A stretch of DNA of 6,406 nt from CBFGRU01 sp965651255 (lineage in GTDB: Bacteria > Planctomycetota > Phycisphaerae > Phycisphaerales > SM1A02): the NCBI GenBank assembly GCA_965651255.1, contig CBFGRU010000182.1, positions 1-6,406 on the forward strand. The letters are read 5' to 3'. Positions within the stretch are counted from its first letter, which is position 1. Every line of letters starts with the position of its first letter. The position numbers and the translations under genes are program-made. The notes under the pieces were generated by a model. It had not been told where the DNA came from. It searched no databases and saw nothing but the letters and a program-made list of their open reading frames with translations. Shown here piece by piece: positions 1 to 6,262 of this stretch.

Positions 1-1274
1 ATTGGGGGCCATTCACCGGGCTCTTCGACGAACCGGTGCATGCGTCATGGCATGAAGGACGTTTGTTCATCGTCGATCGAAGAAACCACCGCGTGCAGTC
101 GTTCCTGGCCGATGGAAGTGACCCCATCTCCTGGGGTCAGCATGAACTTGTGCCGCATGAAGGTAACGGTCGCCTGCACTACCCGGATGCAATCGCGATT
201 GCTCCCGATGGTTCATTCGGCGTCGTCGTGGAATCAATTGAAGATCGGATACAGGTGTTCACGGCGTTTGATCCGGAGGTGCACGAGGAAGAGTTCCAGA
301 TTCCTTTTGACAAGACCACGCTCACGCACCTTGGTGTGTTTGCAGATATCGATGGGAATCTGTTGGCTGCCATTGAGCCGGAGAACCACTTTGTCTTCCT
401 CTTCGACATTGAACAGAGCGTTCCGATCATCATCAATCGATTCGGGGAGCGAGGCGATCGCTTCGGCTTGCTTGTGCGCCCGACCGGCATTGATCTTGAC
501 TTTGATCGCCGCTCCATTCTGATCGTCGATTCAGTCACGCGACGAATCAGTGAGTTTCGATTTGAGTACGATCCATCCCGCCCGCTTCGCTACAACGAAT
601 CGATGACTCGATTTGCAACGTCCGTTGATCTCTCGTTCATCGAGCAGGAGATTTTCGGCGGACAGCTCCGCTGGGCCATCGATCCCGGCGCGATCGACCG
701 CGATTCCGACGGGCGCGTGTACCTGGCAGACAAGCGCAACGGCTGCATTCTTCGTTTTGCGAGCGATTTCAGTAGTGGTGAAATCATCGGTCCTCCCGGG
801 CACCGTCAGGGGGAACACGTTGAGCCGATCGACATCGCCGTCACTGAGAACGGTCAGCGGATCTTTGCGACCGATGGGGTGACGGGTCAGGTGCTCGTAC
901 TCAATGCTGCAATGAACAATGCGATGCACATCGACGAGAGGTTGAATGAATCCCTGAAGGAGCCAACGTTTCTGGCCGTTCATGAGAGCGGCCGATTGTA
1001 TGTGACCGATGCGGGAAGCGATGAAGTCGTCGTGTTCGATCGCAACAGCAGTCAGGAGCTCCATCGATTTGGTGGGCGTGGCGATGAGATGGGTGAGTTC
1101 TGGAAGCCCGCCGATATCGCTCTTGACCGGCTGGGGCGCGTGGTGGTGATTGATTACGGTAATCATCGTGCGCAGATTTTTTCAAACGAAGGTGAATGGC
1201 TTATCACGTTCGGGGCCGGTCGCGCCTACACGCGAGAGAATCGCCCCAGGCCGCGAACGGCGGATGAGGATTGA
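1..1274 (+). CDS. NHL-repeat beta-propeller protein (5' end missing)
   Basis: The reading frame is open through the left edge: codons from base 3 read WGPFTGLFDEP before the GTG at 36. The gene is therefore 5'-truncated by the window, and 36 is not the true start. About 423 residues are visible. They contain at least seven NHL-type repeats of the pattern P-x-x-I-A-(x)n-G-x-(I/V)-x-V-x-D-x-x-N-x-R-(I/V)-x-x-F, near bases 24-107, 183-260, 471-560, 675-756, 817-900, 954-1041 and 1098-1180. A weaker copy lies near 330-410. The first (VDRRNHRVQSF) and last (IDYGNHRAQIF) are closest to consensus. NHL repeats fold as beta-propellers that bind proteins, RNA or ligands; this copy has no visible catalytic domain. 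A short charged tail (RENRPRPRTADED) ends the protein. Any signal peptide lies outside the window. The stop is 1 nt before the start of the lipoprotein gene, so the two are very likely co-transcribed. The fold is confident; the function is unknown. Confidence 0.88.
   Translation, partial: WGPFTGLFDEPVHASWHEGRLFIVDRRNHRVQSFLADGSDPISWGQHELVPHEGNGRLHYPDAIAIAPDGSFGVVVESIEDRIQVFTAFDPEVHEEEFQIPFDKTTLTHLGVFADIDGNLLAAIEPENHFVFLFDIEQSVPIIINRFGERGDRFGLLVRPTGIDLDFDRRSILIVDSVTRRISEFRFEYDPSRPLRYNESMTRFATSVDLSFIEQEIFGGQLRWAIDPGAIDRDSDGRVYLADKRNGCILRFASDFSSGEIIGPPGHRQGEHVEPIDIAVTENGQRIFATDGVTGQVLVLNAAMNNAMHIDERLNESLKEPTFLAVHESGRLYVTDAGSDEVVVFDRNSSQELHRFGGRGDEMGEFWKPADIALDRLGRVVVIDYGNHRAQIFSNEGEWLITFGAGRAYTRENRPRPRTADED
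1266..1270 (+). promoter_or_regulatory. Shine-Dalgarno GAGGA deciding the lipoprotein start
   Basis: GAGGA lies inside the last codons of the NHL gene and ends 5 nt before the ATG at 1276. This is good spacing and favours 1276 over the in-frame ATG at 1264, which overlaps this site and has no purine-rich stretch at a suitable distance upstream. The layout implies translation of the lipoprotein is coupled to the NHL gene. Confidence 0.6.
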
Positions 1275-1275
1275 C

Positions 1276-1749
1276 ATGCCCAGGAATCTGCTTCGCCACA
1301 TGAGGTGCTGCATCGTCATCATCAGTATGATCGGCCTTGCGACATTGACCGCCTGTCGTTCCGCGAACCAACTGGAGACACCGCGCGCCACTTCGCAGGA
1401 AGGATCTGCCCCGGTCACTCTGGAAGCGGTCAGCGCCACCGGGCGTTACACGGTTCGTTACGCCTTTCGTCCAACCGCCGTTCCATTGAACGAGATGTTC
1501 GCCATCGATGTCGAGATCCGGCACACTTCAACCGGTATGCCGGCCGGTGATCTCTCACTGAGCGTCGATGGTCGCATGCCCGAACATCGGCACGGCATGA
1601 ATGTGGAACCGATCATCACACGGCTTGGACCCGGTGCTTTTCGGGTCGAAGGAATGCTCTTTCACATGCCCGGGCGGTGGGAAGTGCACTTCGATCTGTC
1701 GCGCGGCGGATTGACCGAACGTGCGTGGATGGAGCTTTTTCTCGAATGA
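1276..1749 (+). CDS. YtkA/FixH-like lipoprotein with Met/His motif
   Basis: The product is a 157-residue predicted lipoprotein. Its N-terminus is basic (MPRNLLRHMR), followed by a hydrophobic stretch (about residues 11-24) and a lipobox LTAC with Cys27 as the lipidation site. It should therefore be membrane-anchored and face the periplasm. Residues about 55-157 resemble the YtkA-like/FixH-like beta-sandwich: a strand-rich region, then MPEHRHGMN (M101-N109), a GPGAFRVEG strand and FHMPGRWEVHF (around 129-139). In this family the M-P-x-H-x-H-G-M segment and the later H-M-P-G-x-W are conserved. Met and His there make copper binding plausible, but this is inferred. Related domains are often found beside cytochrome genes, and here the next gene is a di-heme cytochrome overlapping by 4 nt. 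I chose ATG 1276 for its Shine-Dalgarno; ATG 1264 would add MRID. The open frame extends back to 1150 only because it overlaps the NHL gene. The lipoprotein call is strong, the family assignment fairly strong, and the role unknown. Confidence 0.82.
   Translation: MPRNLLRHMRCCIVIISMIGLATLTACRSANQLETPRATSQEGSAPVTLEAVSATGRYTVRYAFRPTAVPLNEMFAIDVEIRHTSTGMPAGDLSLSVDGRMPEHRHGMNVEPIITRLGPGAFRVEGMLFHMPGRWEVHFDLSRGGLTERAWMELFLE
1746..1749 (+). promoter_or_regulatory. ATGA stop-start overlap (translational coupling)
   Basis: The ATG of the di-heme cytochrome gene (1746-1748) overlaps the TGA stop of the lipoprotein gene (1747-1749). A GGAG at 1731-1734 lies 11 nt upstream, somewhat far, so re-initiation by ribosomes finishing the lipoprotein gene is the likely mode of translation. 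A second in-frame ATG at 1749 is an equally possible start and changes the protein by one residue. Confidence 0.6.
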
Positions 1750-3104
1750 TGCGGCGCTACAGAAATCGATTCGTGGCGATGATGGCGCTGTTGCCGGCAA
1801 TGCTGCTCAGCGCACAGGTGCTCGCATTTCTTCATTCGTCAACCGTGGTCATCATCTCGCCGGATGAGTCTTTCACGGAGCGGGAGGTCCGGCAGATTCT
1901 TTCTCATCGGTTGCCGAGTGTGCCGCCGGACTCCACGAATCGATTTGCGGATGACCCGCGCGCGGCTGCCTTTGGGCAGCGACTGTTCTTTGAAACTCGG
2001 TTTTCTCGCAATGGACTGGTGTCGTGTGCAACGTGTCATGTTCCAGAACGCGCCTTTGCCGATGGTCGATCACTGGCCATTGGACTTGCCGAATTGAATC
2101 GCCACACGCCATCGCTGTTGAACGTTGCTTATCGACGCTGGCACTTCTGGGACGGTCGGGCCGACACACTGTGGATGCAGGCCGTTGAGCCCTTCGAGCA
2201 GGAGACCGAGTACGACAGCGACCGTACGAGCGTCGTGCGCGTGATCGCTGAGGATGAATCGCTGCGACAGGCGTACGAATCCATTTTCGGTCCGCTTCCT
2301 GCCGTTGAAGACCGAAGTCGCTTTCCCGAAGCCGCGCGGCCGGTCATCGGGAATCAAGATGACCCGATGCATCAAGCGTGGCAAACGATGTCCGAATCTG
2401 ACCGGACGCTGATCAATCGGGCGTTCATTAACCTGGGCAAGGCCATCGCCGCCTATGAACGCAGGTTGATCGTGCGCAATGCGCCATTCGATCGCTTTGC
2501 CGAAGCGCTGGCTGCAGGTGATGATGCCGCCGCACGCGAAGCCATGAGTGGCGCTGCGCGTCGAGGGCTCAAGCTTTTTCTCGGACGCGCAAATTGTCGT
2601 GCGTGTCACTTCGGACCGAACTTTACGGATGAAGAGTTTCACAACAACGGCGTGCCACCGCTCAGAGGCGGTCCGCCGCGCGATGCCGGGCGCTTTGAGG
2701 GGTTGGCGAAGCTGCTCGGCCATCCCTTCAATGCGGCGGGGGAGTTCAGCGACGATCGGGATGGAGAGGTTGCCCGCCGCACCTTGCAGTTACGGCGCAG
2801 TTCTGAGACGTGGGGGCAAATGAAGACCCCGACTCTGCGAAACGTTGCTGAATCCGCCCCGTACATGCATGCGGGTCAGTTCGCATCACTGGAAGAAGTG
2901 GTGCGGTTCTATTCGACCCTGGAAGGACAGGTTCAGGCCGGCCATCACCGTGAAACGATCCTCCAGCCGCTCAATCTGACCGAGGAGGAGATTCATGATC
3001 TGGTCGCCTTCCTCGAATCGTTGACCGGCACCATCCAAGATCCTGCGTTGCTCAAGTTGCCCAACCTGCCGCGGAGTGATGAGCCAACCGGTGATGGGAA
3101 TTGA
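1746..3104 (+). CDS. Di-heme cytochrome c peroxidase / MauG-family protein
   Basis: The product is a 452-residue exported di-heme protein. Arg-rich residues 3-8 and a hydrophobic stretch 9-27 form a signal peptide, with possible cleavage after VLA (27), or an uncleaved anchor. Heme 1 is CATCH (C94, C97, H98) and heme 2 is CRACH (C284, C287, H288). Between them the conserved HFWDGRADTLWMQAVEPFEQETE segment supplies W135, Q145, P149 and E155. Their spacing (10, 4, 6) matches, as I recall, Trp93-Gln103-Pro107-Glu113 of MauG and the equivalent CCP residues. After heme 2 come FTDEEFHNNGVP, MKTPTLRNV and APYMHAGQFASLEEVVRFY. M374 is the expected distal ligand of the second heme, as in CCPs, where MauG has Tyr. 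The family reduces H2O2 or oxidises partner proteins in the periplasm. A loop of about 50 residues (HNNGVP to KTPTLRNV) is longer than in classical CCPs. The start at 1746 overlaps the lipoprotein stop; the frame open to 1677 is only overlap. Family assignment is secure; peroxidase versus protein-modifying activity cannot be decided. Confidence 0.93.
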   Translation: MMRRYRNRFVAMMALLPAMLLSAQVLAFLHSSTVVIISPDESFTEREVRQILSHRLPSVPPDSTNRFADDPRAAAFGQRLFFETRFSRNGLVSCATCHVPERAFADGRSLAIGLAELNRHTPSLLNVAYRRWHFWDGRADTLWMQAVEPFEQETEYDSDRTSVVRVIAEDESLRQAYESIFGPLPAVEDRSRFPEAARPVIGNQDDPMHQAWQTMSESDRTLINRAFINLGKAIAAYERRLIVRNAPFDRFAEALAAGDDAAAREAMSGAARRGLKLFLGRANCRACHFGPNFTDEEFHNNGVPPLRGGPPRDAGRFEGLAKLLGHPFNAAGEFSDDRDGEVARRTLQLRRSSETWGQMKTPTLRNVAESAPYMHAGQFASLEEVVRFYSTLEGQVQAGHHRETILQPLNLTEEEIHDLVAFLESLTGTIQDPALLKLPNLPRSDEPTGDGN

Positions 3105-3176
3105 TGCTGGACGCTCTACAGCCCGTTCTGTACATTGCAGTGGCTCAGCTCGGTACCTTTTGACATAGAGAAGAAC
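3105..3176 (+). other. 72-nt gap between di-heme and LVIVD genes
   Basis: This short spacer contains a small inverted repeat, TACAG (3117-3121) and CTGTA (3128-3132), with a 6-nt loop and no T-run. It is too weak to call a terminator. A purine-rich GAGAAG at 3168-3173 precedes the ATG at 3177 and probably serves as ribosome binding site. A perfect TTGACA at 3160-3165 cannot act as a -35 box for this gene because the start codon is only 11 nt downstream. Continued transcription from the upstream genes is the simplest reading. Confidence 0.4.
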
Positions 3177-5729
3177 ATGCCAACGAACGGAACGATCAAG
3201 GCATCACACCTGGCGCCGGTACTACTCGGCAGTGCGTTCATTGCAACCCTGTTCACCGGTCACCTGATTGCCCACCCCGATGATCCGAAGGTTCGCGATA
3301 CGCAGCCGCGCTACGAAGGTCCGGGGTATCGCCGTGATGTTAACGGCCTGAATCCCGGGCCCGAGTTCCCATCCGAGGGAATGACCCTGCTGAGCTGGCT
3401 GCCCGTGCCCGAGTTCGGGAATCATTCATGGGCGAATGACTGTTGGGGCTACACCTCGCCGAGCGGTCGGGAGTATGCCATCATCGGCCTCTCCGACGGA
3501 ACCGGATTTGTCGAAGTCACCAATCCCGGCAATGCGCAGATCATCGGCGTGATCGACGGGCCGAACAGTACCTGGCGTGATGTCAAGGTCTACGACGAGT
3601 ATGCCTACGCAGTGTCAGAAGGCGGCAGCGGAATTCAGGTGATCGACCTCCGCCAGATTGATCAGGGCAGCGTCACCCTTGCCAACACCGTCACCACCGG
3701 CGGCACCCAGGCGACACACAACGTCGCGCTGAATGAAGACAGTGGTTTCCTCTACCGGACGGGCGGCGGCAGCAACGGGCTGCGCATCTATGACCTCTCC
3801 AACCCCGCCACCCCGGTGTTCGTCGCCTCGTGGTCCGATCGATACGTCCACGATGCGCAGATCGTCACCTACACCGATGGTCCGTACGCCGGCCGTGAAA
3901 TCGCCTTCTGCTGCGCCGGCTTCAACGGCGGGTGGGAGATGACCGGCCTGACCATTCTTGATGTGACCGACAAGTCAAACCTCATTGAACTCGCCCACCT
4001 CGAATACTCAACCGGAAGCTACAGCCACCAGGGGTGGCTCTCACCAGACAAGCAATACTTCTACCTTGGCGATGAACTCGATGAAGATTCGTTCGGGTTC
4101 CCGACCCGCACGCGCGTGATCGATGTCTCCGATCTCAATAATCCCGTTGAAGTGAACTGGTACACCAACGGCAATTCCGCGGTCGATCACAACCTCTACA
4201 CCAAAGACAATCTCATCTTCGCCGCCAACTACACCAGCGGCCTGCGTGTCTTTGATGCGACCAACCCGGTTGAGCCCGTCGAAGTCGCGTACTTCGATAC
4301 GCATCCCAATAACGACGCGACGTCCTTCAATGGGTTGTGGAGCAACTATCCGTATTTTCAAAGCGGCATCATCATCGGAAGCGATCGCGAACGCGGTCTC
4401 TTCGTCGTTGAACTCGGCCTGCCGCTGCTCACCTTTGAGTTTCCCGATGGCCGGCCCTCCATCGTTCATCCCTCGGGCACAACCAGTCTGACCGTCCGCG
4501 TGATTGCAGGCGAAGGAGAGCCGAACCAGAACGCCATCACTCTGCACGTTGATTCCGGAGATGGATTCGCCGCTGTGCCCATGTCACCGCTCGGCAGCGG
4601 GCTCTACTCGGCGGCCTTTCCGCCTGCGAGTTGTGATGACATCATTCGTTACTACGTCAGCGCCGAAACAACCAAGGGCGAGCCCGTGGTCGAACCGCGA
4701 AACGCGCCGGATGTCTTCTTCGAAGCGGCGGTCGCCAGCGGTTCGATGATCGCCTTTGCCGACAACTTTGAATCCAACCTCGGCTGGACCGTCTCCGGAG
4801 ATGCGGCCGATGGCCACTGGAACCGCGGCGTCCCGGTGGGGGGCGGCGATCGCGGCGATCCGCCCACCGATGGCGATGGCTCCGGCCAATGCTATCTCAC
4901 CGATAATGTCGATGGCAACAGCGATGTCGATGATGGCACGACCATCCTCACCTCGCCCACTTTCGATGCAACCGGCGGCAACGCATTCGTCTCATACTGG
5001 CGGTGGTACAGCAACAACTCCGGCAGCAATCCCAGCCAGGACATCTTCGAAGTCGAGCTTTCCAACGACAACGGCCAGTCGTGGGTCACGTTGGAAATCG
5101 TCGGCCCCGCCGGCACCGAAGCGGGTGGCGGATGGTACTACAAGACCTTCCGCATTGCGGACACCATCACCCCCACCGATGAAATGCGCATCCGCTTCAT
5201 CGCCTCCGATCTCGGCGGCGGCTCCGTCGTCGAGGCCGGTGTCGATGGCGTCTCCATCGATGTCCTCACCTGCGGCTCGACCGAACTCGTCAACTTCACC
5301 ATGCAGTTCGGACAAGTGATCAGCGGCGGGCTCGATGAGCTTCTCGAATCCGACAACCAGTTCCTTCGCGCCCGGTCACGCTTCGGTTTCACCGCGCTCG
5401 AGCCGAACATCGTCCAGCTCACCTTCCGCGGCGAAACGACCGTCACCAGCCCCAGTGAACTCGCGCTGCGCATCGAAAGCCGCATCAATCACCCCGTCGG
5501 CAGCGCCCAGGTTCGACTCCGCAACTGGAATACCAACCAGCTTACTCTGATCGATCAGTACGGCCTGTCCAACACCGAATCGGTCTACACCAATCAGGTC
5601 CCGAGCGCCGAGCCGTATGTCTCACCAACCGGCGCAATTGATCTCAATGTCAAGCATGTCGTCGTCGCGGTCTTCACCGCGCTTGGGTTCGACTCATACT
5701 TCGATGAGGTTAACCTCCAGGCGAATTGA
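3177..5729 (+). CDS. Choice-of-anchor B (LVIVD-repeat) secreted protein with Ig-like, MAM-like and planctomycete C-terminal domains
   Basis: The product is an 850-residue exported protein. Residues 1-32 look like a signal peptide (Lys8, hydrophobic 12-31, possible cleavage after LIA-32). Residues about 70-415 are the LVIVD beta-propeller of 'choice-of-anchor B' proteins. Diagnostic stretches are WRDVKVYDEYAYAVSE, VHDAQIVTY...GREIAF, LTILDVTDKSN, SHQGWLSPDKQYFYLGDELDE, TRTRVIDVSDLNNPV, AVDHNLYTKDNLIFAANY and GLRVFDATNPVEPVEVAYFDT. Residues about 419-515 look like an Ig-like strand domain. Residues about 525-700 begin DNFESNLGWTVSG (D529) and form a MAM/jelly-roll-like domain with an Asp/Gly-rich loop that could bind calcium, then LTSPTFDAT and VSNDNG-type strands (ELSNDNGQSWV), ending near C699. 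Residues 702-850 are a further beta-rich module ending FDSYFDEVNLQAN, a type I associate with Phycisphaerae exported proteins. No sortase, PEP-CTERM or T9SS tag is visible. ATG 3177 is preferred over the in-frame TTG 3135 because it has GAGAAG upstream and gives a clean signal peptide. The biochemical function of this family is unknown. Confidence 0.9.
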   Translation: MPTNGTIKASHLAPVLLGSAFIATLFTGHLIAHPDDPKVRDTQPRYEGPGYRRDVNGLNPGPEFPSEGMTLLSWLPVPEFGNHSWANDCWGYTSPSGREYAIIGLSDGTGFVEVTNPGNAQIIGVIDGPNSTWRDVKVYDEYAYAVSEGGSGIQVIDLRQIDQGSVTLANTVTTGGTQATHNVALNEDSGFLYRTGGGSNGLRIYDLSNPATPVFVASWSDRYVHDAQIVTYTDGPYAGREIAFCCAGFNGGWEMTGLTILDVTDKSNLIELAHLEYSTGSYSHQGWLSPDKQYFYLGDELDEDSFGFPTRTRVIDVSDLNNPVEVNWYTNGNSAVDHNLYTKDNLIFAANYTSGLRVFDATNPVEPVEVAYFDTHPNNDATSFNGLWSNYPYFQSGIIIGSDRERGLFVVELGLPLLTFEFPDGRPSIVHPSGTTSLTVRVIAGEGEPNQNAITLHVDSGDGFAAVPMSPLGSGLYSAAFPPASCDDIIRYYVSAETTKGEPVVEPRNAPDVFFEAAVASGSMIAFADNFESNLGWTVSGDAADGHWNRGVPVGGGDRGDPPTDGDGSGQCYLTDNVDGNSDVDDGTTILTSPTFDATGGNAFVSYWRWYSNNSGSNPSQDIFEVELSNDNGQSWVTLEIVGPAGTEAGGGWYYKTFRIADTITPTDEMRIRFIASDLGGGSVVEAGVDGVSIDVLTCGSTELVNFTMQFGQVISGGLDELLESDNQFLRARSRFGFTALEPNIVQLTFRGETTVTSPSELALRIESRINHPVGSAQVRLRNWNTNQLTLIDQYGLSNTESVYTNQVPSAEPYVSPTGAIDLNVKHVVVAVFTALGFDSYFDEVNLQAN

Positions 5730-5804
5730 TTCGTCGTAATCACCGCCGGCTGCTGCGCCTTCGCCGTTTCGATTTCACCGCCCTCGCGGAGTTTCCCCGC
5801 CCGC
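5730..5804 (+). other. 75-nt gap between LVIVD gene and yjbQ
   Basis: I see no hairpin followed by a T-run and no recognisable promoter here. GGAG at 5788-5791 lies 13 nt before the yjbQ ATG, which is farther than usual. The yjbQ frame is open across the whole gap back to the LVIVD stop codon, but it holds no ATG, GTG or TTG, so ATG 5805 is the first available start. Confidence 0.4.
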
Positions 5805-6212
5805 ATGGTCGAGACGCTCACCATTCCAACCCCCGGCCAGGGACTGCTCGAAATCACCCCGCAGATTGCATCCGTCGTCGATCGCGCAGCCACGCGCACC
5901 GGGCTTTGCACCATCTTCCTTCAACACACTTCCGCCAGTCTCATCATTCAGGAAAATGCAGACCCCAGCGCCCGTCACGACCTCGAGCGGTGGCTGAACC
6001 GCCTCGTCCGCGAGGATGATTCGCACTTCACCCACACCGCTGAGGGCCCCGATGACATGCCTTCACACATCAAGGCCGCTCTCACTGCCGTCTCACTTTC
6101 GATACCCGTCCAGAACGGCCGCCTCGCGCTCGGCACCTGGCAGGGCATCTACCTCTGGGAGCATCGCCGTGCGCCTCACCACCGACGGATCATCGTGCAC
6201 ATCGGCGCATAA
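5805..6212 (+). CDS. yjbQ: YjbQ family protein (UPF0047; secondary thiamine-phosphate synthase type)
   Basis: This 135-residue protein has the usual full length of the YjbQ/UPF0047 family and lacks a signal peptide, so it is cytoplasmic. Family signatures are continuous: LQHTSASLIIQENADPS (39-55, with H41), DLERWLNRLV (59-68), TAEGPDDMPSHIKAAL (78-93, with H88), IPVQNGRLALGTWQGIYLWEHR (100-121, with H120) and RRIIVHIG near the end (H132). Members of the family form small compact trimers with conserved histidines in a metal-binding pocket. Some have weak thiamine-phosphate synthase activity, hence the database name, but the physiological role is not settled. The upstream neighbours are exported proteins with no evident link to thiamine, so co-transcription may be incidental. 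The only usable start is ATG 5805. It is convergent with the thioredoxin-like gene on its right. Confidence 0.95.
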   Translation: MVETLTIPTPGQGLLEITPQIASVVDRAATRTGLCTIFLQHTSASLIIQENADPSARHDLERWLNRLVREDDSHFTHTAEGPDDMPSHIKAALTAVSLSIPVQNGRLALGTWQGIYLWEHRRAPHHRRIIVHIGA

Positions 6213-6262
6213 CAACCACCCGTCCACCGGCCGCCTATTCGCACGACCGCTGCGATACACCA
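6213..6262. other. 50-nt convergent intergenic gap
   Basis: The yjbQ stop (TAA, 6210-6212) and the stop of the minus-strand thioredoxin-like gene (6263-6265) face each other here. A bidirectional terminator would be expected, but I find no strong GC stem with flanking T/A tracts. Termination may be factor-dependent, or the structure may be too weak to see by eye. Confidence 0.35.

Noticed and set aside
531..1166. 211-residue open frame on the minus strand
   Set aside because: It lies entirely opposite the NHL gene, whose repeats are clearly coding, and its translation shows no recognisable domain.
1150..1275. N-terminal extension of the lipoprotein from ATG 1150
   Set aside because: It would overlap the NHL gene by over 100 nt and bury the lipoprotein signal sequence in the interior.
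2070..2723. 217-residue open frame on the minus strand
   Set aside because: It is antisense to the di-heme gene across the W135-E155 region and the second heme motif; no family features are visible.
3117..3132. TACAG/CTGTA inverted repeat as a possible terminator or operator
   Set aside because: The stem is only 5 bp, the flanking bases do not pair, and no T-run follows, so it is within chance expectation.
3160..3165. Perfect TTGACA resembling a -35 box
   Set aside because: The start codon at 3177 is too close for a -10 box and transcript start, and 17 nt downstream there is no TATAAT-like sequence.
3135..3176. N-terminal extension of the LVIVD protein from TTG 3135
   Set aside because: It would add 14 residues ahead of a clean signal peptide, and the ATG at 3177 has its own purine-rich upstream site.
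4041..4547. 168-residue open frame on the minus strand
   Set aside because: It is antisense to the LVIVD propeller and reflects codon bias of the sense gene, not a separate protein.
4756..5319. 187-residue plus-strand open frame rich in Ala, Ser, Pro and Met
   Set aside because: It is a shifted frame of the MAM-like domain; the low-complexity composition is typical of an out-of-frame reading of GC-rich coding DNA.
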